Source: Planctomycetota bacterium
Lineage (GTDB): Bacteria > Planctomycetota > Planctomycetia > Gemmatales > Gemmataceae
Direction of reading: 5' to 3'
Length of the DNA: 64,000 bases
NCBI GenBank assembly: GCA_016873225.1
Contig: VGXS01000006.1
Location: 1-64,000, forward strand
Shown here: one piece after another, positions 16,824-25,115 of the stretch
Position numbering within the stretch: position 1 is the stretch's first letter
Layout of the letters: every line of letters starts with the position of its first letter
Notes under the pieces: generated by a model
Databases searched by the model: none
Told to the model about the DNA's origin: nothing
Seen by the model: only the letters and a program-made list of their open reading frames with translations
Position numbers and translations under genes: made by a program

Positions 16824-17660
16824 ATGCGATTCATCAAGATGCACGGCATCGGCAACGACTATGTGTATGTCGACTGCGTTCGCCAACCTGTTCCCGCCGA
16901 CCCCGCCGCGTTGGCGCGCCAGGTCTCCGACCGCCACTTCGGCATCGGCGGCGACGGCCTCATCCTCGTTTGTCCCTCCGACAAGGGCGATGCCCGCATG
17001 CGGATGTTCAATGCCGATGGCAGCGAATCGGAGATGTGCGGCAACGGTGTGAGGTGCGTCGCCAAGCTGGTTTATGACCATGGCATTGCCAGGAAACCCC
17101 GGTTGGCCATTGAGACAGGCCGCGGCGTGCTGACACTCGACCTTCATATCAAGGCCGGAGTGGTGAATGGCGTCACCGTTGACATGGGTGAACCGATCCT
17201 CGACGGCGCCTCCATTCCCACCACGCTCACCGGAACCCCGCCGACCGAAGTGCCCTTGGAAAGCCCGCTGGGCGTCTTGCTCGCCACTTGCGTTTCGATG
17301 GGCAACCCGCATGCCGTGATTTTCGTCGATGAGATCACCGACGCGCTGGTTCATCAGGCCGGGCCGGTTCTGGAACGGCATCCGGCCTTTCCCCGCCGCG
17401 CCAACATCGAGTTCGTGAAGGTGCTGTCGCGATCAGCGTTCCAGATGCGTGTCTGGGAGCGCGGATCGGGTGAAACCCTGGCCTGTGGCACCGGGGCCTG
17501 TGCCGTTGCCGTGGCCGGGGCCATCACCCATCGCCTCGATCGCGCCTGCGAGGGGCGCCTGCTGGGGGGTAACCTGCAATTGGAGTGGTCTCGGGAAACC
17601 AATCATGTTTTGATGACCGGCCCGGCCACCGAGGTTTTCGTGGGTGAGTGGACGGGCTGA
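16824..17660 (+). CDS. dapF: Diaminopimelate epimerase
   Basis: Interconverts LL- and meso-diaminopimelate for lysine and peptidoglycan synthesis, in the cytosol. The 278-residue protein has the family start [13 protein letters not shown] and both catalytic cysteines in their usual settings. The first is in [10 protein letters not shown] near residue 76 and the second in LACGTGACA near residue 224. Its presence implies a meso-diaminopimelate route, in line with the MurB-like and FtsQ-like genes further right. Length is normal. It follows guaA by 20 bases. Confidence 0.96.
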   Translation: MRFIKMHGIGNDYVYVDCVRQPVPADPAALARQVSDRHFGIGGDGLILVCPSDKGDARMRMFNADGSESEMCGNGVRCVAKLVYDHGIARKPRLAIETGRGVLTLDLHIKAGVVNGVTVDMGEPILDGASIPTTLTGTPPTEVPLESPLGVLLATCVSMGNPHAVIFVDEITDALVHQAGPVLERHPAFPRRANIEFVKVLSRSAFQMRVWERGSGETLACGTGACAVAVAGAITHRLDRACEGRLLGGNLQLEWSRETNHVLMTGPATEVFVGEWTG

Positions 17661-17680
17661 ATCATCCCGGAACCTTCCGC

Positions 17681-18376
17681 ATGAAGATCAGGCATCCGTG
17701 GCTTGTCGCAATCGCCGCCTGGTTCATCGCCCAGGTCATCCGCACCTGGATGCGCACCATCAGGTTTCGTTACGCCCCTTCCGGCCCGGATTATGAACCG
17801 GCCAACCTTCGTGATGGCGAGCGATACATTTACGCCTTCTGGCACGAGCACATCCTGGTTCCGGCAAGCCGGTACGCCCGGCCGGACATCTGGGTTTTGA
17901 TCAGCAAGCATGCCGATGGCCAGATGATCTCCTCCGCCTGCCGGCAGTTGGGATTCCAGACGGTTGCCGGATCCAGCACGCGGGGTGGATCCGAGGCGGT
18001 GCGCGGGATGGTGTCTTTGGGCAAGGTGGCGCATTTGGCAATCACTCCCGATGGCCCGCGCGGCCCCCGTCGCGAGATGCAGCAGGGTGCCGCCTTCCTG
18101 GCTTCAAAAACGGGTCTACCGGTGGTGCCCTTCGGGGTTGCCTGTTCCTGCGCCCACCGTTTCGGTTCATGGGACAGGTTCATGCTTCCTTGGCCCTTCA
18201 GCCGTGTCGTGCTGGTGACGGGCCAGGCGATTGTGGTGCCGGAAAACCTCGACCGGGAAGGCCTTGAGGCCTGGAGGCAAACCCTGGAAACCGAACTCGA
18301 GACAGCCAACCGCATGGCCGAGGGTATCCTCGAGGGTAAGATCACGGCAGAAAACCATGGTCGCCGGGCGGCCTGA
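17681..18376 (+). CDS. DUF374 lysophospholipid acyltransferase-like protein
   Basis: A 231-residue membrane-associated protein of the DUF374 group, related to lipid A and glycerophosphate acyltransferases. One hydrophobic N-terminal helix (PWLVAIAAWFIAQVI) is followed by the family motifs. FWHEHILVP near residue 49 corresponds to the HxxxxD-type acyltransferase region, ISKHADGQMI and TRGGSEAVRGM follow, and ITPDGPRGPRREMQQGA is near residue 120. Acyl transfer to a lipid precursor is inferred from the family. The ATG at 17681 is chosen over a GTG at 17648 that overlaps dapF by 13 bases. Confidence 0.85.
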   Translation: MKIRHPWLVAIAAWFIAQVIRTWMRTIRFRYAPSGPDYEPANLRDGERYIYAFWHEHILVPASRYARPDIWVLISKHADGQMISSACRQLGFQTVAGSSTRGGSEAVRGMVSLGKVAHLAITPDGPRGPRREMQQGAAFLASKTGLPVVPFGVACSCAHRFGSWDRFMLPWPFSRVVLVTGQAIVVPENLDREGLEAWRQTLETELETANRMAEGILEGKITAENHGRRAA

Positions 18377-18418
18377 TAGGGTCGCCCGCAAGGCCGTTGC
18401 CCCCTTGGGCGTTGAGCC

Positions 18419-18898
18419 GTGCTGAAACCCCCAGCCATTTCTTGGCCCGAGCGCCTGGCATGTCTTGTGGGCGCGTTGATTCTCGCCGCGGTTCTGTATG
18501 TCGCTTTTTCGCTCAACCCCTATCTCGACGACGCTGGAGAACCCCTGCCCGGCGGAGAGGCGCGGGTGATGGGAACGCACCGGCAACTGGGCTTGCCATC
18601 GTGCCAGTTTTTGGTCATGAGCGGCCTCCCGTGTCCCTCCTGTGGCATGACCACCAGTTTCGCGCTGCTCTTGCATGGCGATCTGGCTGGATCCTGGAGA
18701 GCCAATGGAGCGGGCACCCTGATGGCGCTTTACTGCGCGGGGGCGATTCCCATGGCCTTGTTCGGGGCCGTCGCGGGAAGGCTTCCGGTGGTGGGGTCGC
18801 TGGAACGGTGGGCGCTGGCTTCCGTGGCCTTGTTCCTGCCGCTCCTGCTCCTGCGCTGGCTCTGGGTTGTCGCCTGGAAGTTGGCCGGTGCCGGTTGA
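18419..18898 (+). CDS. DUF2752 membrane protein
   Basis: A 159-residue membrane protein with three or four helices and the DUF2752 signature CPSCGMTTS near residue 79, where related proteins read CPxCGxTR. Helices are visible at about residues 13-32 ([18 protein letters not shown]), 105-120 and 132-152. The function of the family is unknown. The paired cysteines might bind metal or be redox active. The GTG start at 18419 has no strong ribosome site. The gene lies 42 bases after the acyltransferase gene and 21 before the next lipoprotein gene. Confidence 0.85.
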   Translation: MLKPPAISWPERLACLVGALILAAVLYVAFSLNPYLDDAGEPLPGGEARVMGTHRQLGLPSCQFLVMSGLPCPSCGMTTSFALLLHGDLAGSWRANGAGTLMALYCAGAIPMALFGAVAGRLPVVGSLERWALASVALFLPLLLLRWLWVVAWKLAGAG

Positions 18899-18919
18899 TC
18901 GGTCGTGGAGGATCGTGCC

Positions 18920-19615
18920 ATGGCATTGGCAAGATGGTGGCGCAACCTGGCATCCTGCGCGTTGGCGGCCTGCGCCTTGACGGGCACGACGGGCTGCAAC
19001 CTCGCGGCCGTGCCTTACTTCCTCTTCTGCATGGAAGATCCCAAGCATCAGGCGGAAATCCAGAAGATCGCGGCGCCCAACAAGAAGGACGAGCGCAAGG
19101 TCGTCCTCCTCACTTACCACCGTCTCGACCTGCGCCCGGAATTCGCCAACTGCGACCGGGAACTGACGCATTCGGTGGAAAGGCACATCAAGCAATTGGC
19201 CGAGGTCAACAAGGAAAAGATCACGCTGGTCCATCAGCGGAAAATCGAGGACTACAAGACCACCCATCCGGACTGGAAGGACGAGGAACTGGCCGACATC
19301 GGCAAGCATTTTGGCGCCGACTGGGTGATTTACCTCGAGGTCAACAGCCTTGGACTTTACGAACAGGGATCGGGCGGAACGCTCTACCGGGGCAAGGCGG
19401 ACATGACCATATCGCTCGTGGATGTGAAGAATCCCGACGACTCACGCCCGCCCCAAGCCTTCACATGCAGCTATCCCCGGGAATCACGGATCCAGATGAC
19501 CTCGGCGGACAAGAGTCCCTCGGAATTCCGCCAGATGTTCATGGACTACCTGGGCCGAAGGGTTTCATGGAAATTCACCGCCCATCCGACACGCGATGAC
19601 TTCTATGCTGATTGA
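18920..19615 (+). CDS. Hypothetical lipoprotein
   Basis: A 231-residue predicted lipoprotein. The leader LASCALAACALTGTTGC ends in a lipobox with Cys near residue 26. The mature part has alternating strands and helices, including VVLLTYHRLDLRPEF, EDYKTTHPDWKDEELADIGK near residue 115, and GADWVIYLEVNSLGLYEQG. The last fits the nucleotide-free, PelC-like fold seen in some envelope lipoproteins, which is a tentative reading. The ATG at 18920 follows a GGAGGATC site. It probably forms an operon with the DUF2752 gene. I do not recognise a named family. Confidence 0.65.
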   Translation: MALARWWRNLASCALAACALTGTTGCNLAAVPYFLFCMEDPKHQAEIQKIAAPNKKDERKVVLLTYHRLDLRPEFANCDRELTHSVERHIKQLAEVNKEKITLVHQRKIEDYKTTHPDWKDEELADIGKHFGADWVIYLEVNSLGLYEQGSGGTLYRGKADMTISLVDVKNPDDSRPPQAFTCSYPRESRIQMTSADKSPSEFRQMFMDYLGRRVSWKFTAHPTRDDFYAD

Positions 19616-19651
19616 TGGATTCAATCCATCGAGAAAAACGGGGTGATGATC

Positions 19652-19876
19652 ATGTCGCAGCCTTTCACGATCAGGTGTCGGGACAACGGTCCGCTGGTGA
19701 TGCCGGCAACGGTGCAGGTGGTGGACGCCGATGGCAATCCATTCCCCATCCCGCCCGGCAAGGAAGTGGTGGCCTTGTGCCGCTGTGGCGCGACCAAGAA
19801 CAGGCCGTTCTGCGATGGTTCCCACAAGGCCATGGGGTTCACCGCGTGCGAGAAGGCGACTCCCCCGGTGGCTTGA
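19652..19876 (+). CDS. CDGSH iron-sulfur domain protein
   Basis: A 74-residue protein holding one CDGSH-type 2Fe-2S site, CRCGATKNRPFCDGSHK, near residues 47-63. It has the expected three Cys and one His ligands. The N-terminal 40 residues (FTIRCRDNGPLVMPATVQVV) are the usual beta-strand lead-in. Such small stand-alone proteins are thought to act in electron transfer or redox sensing. Two alternative starts lie 6 and 9 bases upstream. Confidence 0.9.
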   Translation: MSQPFTIRCRDNGPLVMPATVQVVDADGNPFPIPPGKEVVALCRCGATKNRPFCDGSHKAMGFTACEKATPPVA

Positions 19877-20238
19877 AGCGAATTCGGTTCACCCGGATGG
19901 CGGCGGGCCCCTATTTGAGGGGGGCTTGCCATTGGCCAACATCGGGCTTCCACTCGGTTAATTCCAAAACATAAACACCCGATTCCGAGAAGAAGCATCC
20001 TCAACGGAAAAGAATGCGGAACAAGTGGGGTGTATTGGATTGATCCGCTTGCTGCGGTTTCTTGCACCTCCGCTGGTGCCATCCTTGAATTCAGCGATTC
20101 ACACTTGTTTTTGATTTGTCGGCGTAATAAATCCAACTACCCGGCCTGGGGTCCGTTCAAAGGAACCCCGGCCAACTAGCCCTGAAGGGCGTAATTTACC
20201 CCGCCTTTGAATGGGTCGCGATGATTCAGCAAGGCGGG
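19877..20238. other. Intergenic region between convergent genes, no gene seen
   Basis: About 360 bases between the CDGSH gene and the leftward isomerase gene. No ORF with a ribosome site and plausible composition was found on either strand. It contains a bulged hairpin at 20143-20173 (GGCC / GGGGT paired with ACCCC / GGCC). There is also a G/C stem near 19909-19929 (GCCCC with GGGGC), but neither is followed by a clear T-run. The base composition is a little less GC-rich than the flanks. Confidence 0.4.
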
Positions 20239-21102
20239 TCAGCCCGCCAAGCCCAGCACCTTGTCCATTCGGGCAGCAATGTCGCGCAACTTGGCCTCGG
20301 GACCCCCTCCCACCTCGGCCGTGGCCCAACCGGTGTATCCCACTTCGGCAAGCGCCTTGAGCACATCGGGCCAGTTTTCATCACCCTCCCCGATTCCGAC
20401 CCACTGCTTGGATTTGCTGTATCCCTTGAAGTCGAACTTGAGCATCCGCTTGCCCAGCGCGCGGATCCAGTCGGCGGGGGCCACGCCGTACTTGATCATG
20501 TTGCTGATGTCGAAATAAGCTCCCACGAAAGGGCTTTGAAACTGGTCGACATACTTGACGAGTTGCTCGGGTGTGGTGATGAAGTTGTTCCATACCGTCT
20601 CGATGGCGATTTTCACGCCATGCTTCTCCGCGTCGGGAAGCGCTTTCCTCACCTCTTCGGTCGAGCGCTTCCAGCAGGTGTCGAAATCGACCTCCTTGTT
20701 GACGACGCCCGGCACCAGGAGCGCCGTGGTGCCGCCGTAAAGCTTGCAATCGGCGATGGCCGTTCGCAGCCCGGCAAGGCCGCGCGCCCGTGTCGCCTCG
20801 TCGGGACTTGAAAGGGTATCCTTCCAGTGGATGGAATCCACCACGCCGTGGATCACCATGCCGGTTTTGTCGCGGGCCTTGACAACCTCGTCGCGATCGA
20901 TGTTTGACGGGCTGTCGAGTTCCACGCCCGGAAAGCCGCAGGACATGGCGAGCTTGAATTTCTCCTCAACCGATCCCTTGATGCCGATCATGCCGAACTT
21001 GACGGCCTTTTTCAGCTTCGGCGCCTTGGTGTCGGCACCCGGGACAAGGCTGGCCGTGGTGGCGGCGATCGCGGTGGCGGAAAAGGCGCGGCGATTCATC
21101 AT
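20239..21102 (-). CDS. Secreted sugar phosphate isomerase/epimerase-like TIM barrel
   Basis: A 287-residue xylose-isomerase-like TIM-barrel protein with a probable Tat-type leader (MNRRAFSATAIAATTASLVPG), as is common for planctomycete members. Barrel strands with likely metal ligands include CGFPGVELDSPS, VIHGVVDSIHW, VKIAIETVWNN near residue 165 (the Glu ligand), VGAYFDISN near 192 and the C-terminal WATAEVGGG. Its start overlaps the stop of the methyltransferase gene by four bases, and an aldose epimerase lies just upstream. The three genes form an operon that suggests sugar handling. The substrate is unknown. Confidence 0.82.
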   Translation of the reverse strand: MMNRRAFSATAIAATTASLVPGADTKAPKLKKAVKFGMIGIKGSVEEKFKLAMSCGFPGVELDSPSNIDRDEVVKARDKTGMVIHGVVDSIHWKDTLSSPDEATRARGLAGLRTAIADCKLYGGTTALLVPGVVNKEVDFDTCWKRSTEEVRKALPDAEKHGVKIAIETVWNNFITTPEQLVKYVDQFQSPFVGAYFDISNMIKYGVAPADWIRALGKRMLKFDFKGYSKSKQWVGIGEGDENWPDVLKALAEVGYTGWATAEVGGGPEAKLRDIAARMDKVLGLAG

Positions 21103-22217
21103 GGTTGTTCTTCCGGAGTGGGTTCTTCATCAGGTTCGGGCGGGATCGGCCTGAGCGGTTGCTCGGGATCGACCATGAGAACGGTGTATCCGCGGTTCAT
21201 GATGGCGTCAAATTCGCCGAACGCCTCGCCCATGGCCTCGCCCGGTTCGTCGGGTTGGCGCGTGACGAGATAAAACCGGCCACCCGAACGCAGCAATCGA
21301 CTCGCGGCATTCACGAACATCCGGCTGATGGCGCCTCCGGCGAAATAGGGAGGATTGGCGAGCACGACATCAAAGCCGTCCTCAGGCAGGTTCGGGTCCT
21401 CCTCGAAGTCGCAGGTGAGCGCCGTCTGGAAGTTGGTCAGTCCCGCCGCCGTCGCGTTGCGGCGGGCCAACTCCAACGCCCGGGGGGAACTGTCGGCGAA
21501 TACCAGACTTCCCCCGGGGCCGGCCTGCAATCCAGCCATGACGCCGATGGAACCGTTCCCGCATCCCATGTCGAGAATGCGGTCGCCCGGGCGGATTTCG
21601 GCGATTTCCGCCAAGGCCCGAGCGCCGTTGTCGAACTTCCCGTAGCCGAACACCCCGGGCCGCGAGACATAAAATTGGGAAGGCACATCCTTCACGCGGG
21701 CCCGGTAGGCCAGTTCACGGGTCCTGCGCGGCTTGTCATCCCCCCGGACAGCCCACATCACATGGCCCGACGGCGTGGCGTGCGAGTGAACCTTCTTGAA
21801 AACCTTCTTGAGCAGGTCGGGAAACAGCCTGTCCACCGATTCCGACGACCAGACCACGAACTGCCCGTCCTTGGGCAGCACCTGGTACGCTTGCTCAACG
21901 AGGTCGATCTTGAGGTCTCGTTCCCCCGACCTGGCGGGCAGGTACACGGCCGTGCGCGGCTTTTCAGGAAGGTCCCACAGGTCTCCGAGCACTTCAACCG
22001 CGGCATCGATGCCAGCCTCCTTGAGCGCCGCGAACACCTGATGCCCCTGGTGCATGTCCATCTGGAAACATGTGGTCGGCCCTGGAGGCAGGGCCTTGAG
22101 CAGATTCACCACTTCGGCCGGCGAGCCCATCACAACAACAAGCGGATGACGGGCATGGTCGATGAGGGGACCGGGAACCTGACGCTGGCTGAGCGGGACG
22201 CGAATTCTGGAGGTCAT
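21099..22217 (-). CDS. Class I SAM methyltransferase, RsmC/RlmG-like
   Basis: A 372-residue methyltransferase with the two-domain layout of RsmC and RlmG. The N-terminal half is a degenerate Rossmann domain, and the C-terminal half carries the catalytic site. The SAM motif ILDMGCGNGSIGVMAG is near residue 224, the acidic loop VFADSS follows, and the target-base motif VLANPPYFAGG (N-P-P-Y, the N6-adenine/N2-guanine type) is near residue 289. Methylation of guanine in rRNA is the family inference. The ATG at 22217 overlaps the upstream epimerase stop as ATGA, and the last codons are proline/glutamate-rich. Confidence 0.82.
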   Translation of the reverse strand: MTSRIRVPLSQRQVPGPLIDHARHPLVVVMGSPAEVVNLLKALPPGPTTCFQMDMHQGHQVFAALKEAGIDAAVEVLGDLWDLPEKPRTAVYLPARSGERDLKIDLVEQAYQVLPKDGQFVVWSSESVDRLFPDLLKKVFKKVHSHATPSGHVMWAVRGDDKPRRTRELAYRARVKDVPSQFYVSRPGVFGYGKFDNGARALAEIAEIRPGDRILDMGCGNGSIGVMAGLQAGPGGSLVFADSSPRALELARRNATAAGLTNFQTALTCDFEEDPNLPEDGFDVVLANPPYFAGGAISRMFVNAASRLLRSGGRFYLVTRQPDEPGEAMGEAFGEFDAIMNRGYTVLMVDPEQPLRPIPPEPDEEPTPEEQP

Positions 22218-23239
22218 CCGATAGTCCATTCCATGATGGAGGTCCACGAAGCGCCGGGGCGGAGTTCCATCCATCCCGAGGGCACTCCATTGTGCTCGAG
22301 GTTGGCGGCATCGGTGAGGCAGGTGTAAGGCTCGATGCAGAAGCTTTCCCGGTTGCCGGGCGTGAACACCACCACATGGCTGTAGGCCTTGTCGCAGCGC
22401 ACGCGCAGCACCGCCCCGGGATCACCCGGCAATCCCGCCAGGGCGCCGATTTCGACAAGGCCGTCGGCATCCGGTGGCAGATCCGGCAGGCCGGTGAGCA
22501 CATCGTCGAGTTGGCGGCCTTCCAGTTCGACCCAGTTGTTGAGGTCGCGCGACGGATCAACCGGGATTCTTTTGCCTGTCGGAAGGCACTTTTCGAGCTC
22601 CCAGTATTCACTTGCCGGAACCCTGGCGCGGCAACCTTGCTGGCTTTTGGGGCCGGCGAAAGGCGTCGCGAAGTAAGGGTGGTAGCCCAGCCCGAAAGGC
22701 AGGGTTCGGCTGTCGGGATTATGGACTTCCGCCTCGAACCGCAGCCTTTTCCCGAACAACCGGATCGTCAGTCGAATCGTATGGTCGGCGGGCCATTGCT
22801 GGGCCGTCTCGGGAGCGTCGCGGTGAGCCTGGAATTCACCCGTCACATGGGCATGGTCCGCTTCGGCTCCCGCGCTGATCACCCGCCATGCGTGCCGGCA
22901 GGCGAAGCCATGGATCGATGTCGCGCCATTGTCGCCCGTCAGAGGCAGGCTGTAACTTCGTCCGGCATGGTGGAAATGTCCAGCGCGGATGCGGTTGGGA
23001 AATGGGAACAACACGGGGTTCCCGCTTCGGGTGGCCTTGCCCGTTTGGAAAAGGTCGGCCTCGGCGTGAAGCAGTTTCAGGCGTTGCCTGTTGTGAGGCA
23101 CCGTCCAGTCGTGGCAGTTGAAGCCGAGCGCCGGCCAAATGGAGGCGCTTGAGCCATCCGAGCCTTTGAGAACCACGAGGGAGGCATCGGTTCCGGGAGG
23201 TGCTTCCGGAGCGCGGACCTGTTCCACCGAGAAGTTCAT
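22214..23239 (-). CDS. Aldose 1-epimerase family protein
   Basis: A 341-residue cytosolic protein of the aldose 1-epimerase (galactose mutarotase) fold. The conserved landmarks are GNPVLFPFPNRI near residue 73, ATSIHGFACRHAW near residue 107 (catalytic His), FGLGYHPYFATPF near residue 162 (second His) and the C-terminal FCIEPYTCLTDA near residue 305 (catalytic Glu). It interconverts anomers of free sugars and would sit first in a three-gene operon with a methyltransferase and an isomerase-like protein. Length is typical. Confidence 0.87.
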   Translation of the reverse strand: MNFSVEQVRAPEAPPGTDASLVVLKGSDGSSASIWPALGFNCHDWTVPHNRQRLKLLHAEADLFQTGKATRSGNPVLFPFPNRIRAGHFHHAGRSYSLPLTGDNGATSIHGFACRHAWRVISAGAEADHAHVTGEFQAHRDAPETAQQWPADHTIRLTIRLFGKRLRFEAEVHNPDSRTLPFGLGYHPYFATPFAGPKSQQGCRARVPASEYWELEKCLPTGKRIPVDPSRDLNNWVELEGRQLDDVLTGLPDLPPDADGLVEIGALAGLPGDPGAVLRVRCDKAYSHVVVFTPGNRESFCIEPYTCLTDAANLEHNGVPSGWMELRPGASWTSIMEWTIG

Positions 23240-23360
23240 GGGTGGTTTTCTCCGGGACGAGACGGCATTACAAGGTTATACTGACCTAAGTCGGGTTGCC
23301 GTCTCCCTACAGGATATCGCACGGCGCCCCTTGGGTCACTTCGGGTGGGAGGATCGGAAC

Positions 23361-24329
23361 ATGAATCGGCGCGACGCGGTAGTGGCGATGCTGGCGGCGG
23401 GCGCGGCGGGGTGCGCCCGGATGTCCGACCCTTGGCGCGACCAACCCGGCAAGCCCCGGATTCTCGTCACCTTTCCCCCGCTTTACAGCATGGCCAAGCT
23501 GATTGCCGGTGAAACCGCGGCGGTGAAATGCCTCTGTGTGGGCACGGGCCCTCACCACTACAGCTTTAATCCCCGCGATTTGGCCCTGCTTTCCACGGCC
23601 GATATCTTCTTCAGCATCGGCCTCACCCTCGACGACCATTTCGTCGCGAAAATGCTGCAGTCGAGCCAGCGAGGCAAGGCTCGGTTCGATGCCTTGGGCG
23701 ACACGGTGAAGGCGCGCAAGCTTTGCCTGGCCGGTGACTCCGAACATGAACAGCAGCATGAGGCGGGGCATTCCCATGACCATTCGCACGGCGATGAGGA
23801 CCCGCACATCTGGCTTGGCGTGCCGCAGGCGGTGGTGATGGCCGAGCGCATGGCCGGGCAGTTGGCGGAAACCTGCCCCGAGAATGCCGCGGAATATCGC
23901 AACCGGGCTGAGGAACTGGCAAAGCGCCTCAAGGATTTCCAACGCGAGGCCCGCGCGAAAATGAAGGAAAAGAATGAGCGACGGCTGATCAGCTTCCATG
24001 GCGCCCTGGCCTACATGGCCGACAGCTTCAGCCTGCAGATCGCCGCGACGATGCAGATCAACCCGGGCACCGAGCCTAGCGCCGCGCGCATCGCCCAATT
24101 GGCCAAGCTCTGCAAGGACGAGCGCGTCCGCGTGCTTGCCGTCGAGCCTCAGTACTCGACGAGTTCCTCGGCGAGGTTGCTGGCCGAGGCGCTCAAGCGC
24201 GATGGCATCGAGGCCAGGATGATCGAGATCGACCCGATGGAAACCGCCGAGGCGTCATCGCTCGACTCCGGTTGGTACGAGCGAACGATGGCCGCCAACC
24301 TCAAGGCCCTTGTGGACAACCTGCCGTGA
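23361..24329 (+). CDS. znuA: Metal (zinc-type) ABC transporter substrate-binding protein
   Basis: A 322-residue cluster A-I metal-binding protein, exported. The leader MNRRDAVVAMLAAGAAGCAR resembles a Tat or lipoprotein signal (Cys near residue 18). The ligand segments are GTGPHHYSF near residue 61, a His-rich loop (HEAGHSHDHSHGDEDPH, near residues 133-150) typical of zinc-specific members, LISFHGALAYMADSF near residue 212, and VEPQYS near residue 264. A GGGAGGATCGG site precedes the ATG. The downstream gene encodes the ATPase, overlapping as GTGA. No permease gene is adjacent. Confidence 0.88.
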   Translation: MNRRDAVVAMLAAGAAGCARMSDPWRDQPGKPRILVTFPPLYSMAKLIAGETAAVKCLCVGTGPHHYSFNPRDLALLSTADIFFSIGLTLDDHFVAKMLQSSQRGKARFDALGDTVKARKLCLAGDSEHEQQHEAGHSHDHSHGDEDPHIWLGVPQAVVMAERMAGQLAETCPENAAEYRNRAEELAKRLKDFQREARAKMKEKNERRLISFHGALAYMADSFSLQIAATMQINPGTEPSAARIAQLAKLCKDERVRVLAVEPQYSTSSSARLLAEALKRDGIEARMIEIDPMETAEASSLDSGWYERTMAANLKALVDNLP

Positions 24330-25054
24330 GCGCGGCGACGGCACCTCCATTCATCAACCTGAAAGGCGTGGGCATCACCCTGGGCGGCAATCCCGTGCTC
24401 AGGGGAATCAATGCCAGCATACCCCGCTCCCGCATCACCGCCCTGCTCGGGCTCAACGGCGCCGGCAAGAGCACGCTTTTGAAGATACTGATTGGGGAGA
24501 TTTCATGCCGAGGCAAGGTCATCTTCCGTTGCGGACACGATCACACCCGTCCGGCGCCCAAGCATGTGGGGTATGTTCCCCAGCGGTTGCGCGTGGAGGC
24601 GAACCTTCCCCTCACCGTGCGCGACCTCTTTGGCCTGGCCCTCGGCCGGAGGCCCCTTTTCTTCGGCGCGCGTCGCGACGAGGCGCGACACCTGCGCATG
24701 CTGGCGGAGGTGCGCGCCCCGGCCAATCTTCTCGACCGCTGGGTCGAAACCCTTTCGGGGGGCGAGTTGCAGCGAGTGATGCTTGCCTTGGCCCTCGACC
24801 CGCATCCCGAATTATTGCTTCTCGATGAACCCGCCTCGGGAATCGATTTCCTCGACAAGCTCAGGTACTACGACGACATCGCGGCCATCAACGCGCGGGA
24901 CGGCACCACGGTTGTCCTGGTCTCACACGAACTCGAACTGGTCCGCAGGCATGCCCACCATGTGATCGCGCTCAGTGGCGGCACCGTGGCCTTCGAGGGC
25001 CCGCCGTCGGGGCTTCCCGAATCCGCCGAGCTGGGCCGGTTGTTCGGAAGGTGA
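24326..25054 (+). CDS. znuC: Metal ABC transporter ATP-binding protein
   Basis: A 242-residue ABC ATPase that would energise metal import with the preceding binding protein. Visible motifs are Walker A GLNGAGKST near residue 45, the Q-loop region VGYVPQRLRVE near residue 82, signature LSGGELQRV near residue 145, Walker B LLLLDEPASGID near residue 165 and the H-loop VLVSHELE. The GTG at 24326 overlaps the znuA stop, and the 54 bases of open frame upstream belong to znuA. The membrane permease (ZnuB) normally found in this cluster is missing: the next gene is on the other strand 62 bases away. Confidence 0.88.
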   Translation: MSAATAPPFINLKGVGITLGGNPVLRGINASIPRSRITALLGLNGAGKSTLLKILIGEISCRGKVIFRCGHDHTRPAPKHVGYVPQRLRVEANLPLTVRDLFGLALGRRPLFFGARRDEARHLRMLAEVRAPANLLDRWVETLSGGELQRVMLALALDPHPELLLLDEPASGIDFLDKLRYYDDIAAINARDGTTVVLVSHELELVRRHAHHVIALSGGTVAFEGPPSGLPESAELGRLFGR

Positions 25055-25115
25055 ATTTGGGCCGCATCAGGGTCTTCCGGCACCGAGTGGCGGATCCCGC
25101 GCGCGCCGCTTCCCG

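Noticed and set aside
20233..20248. GGCGGG-TCAG-CCCGCC hairpin as terminator of the isomerase gene
   Set aside because: It overlaps the stop codon and no T-run follows on the minus strand.
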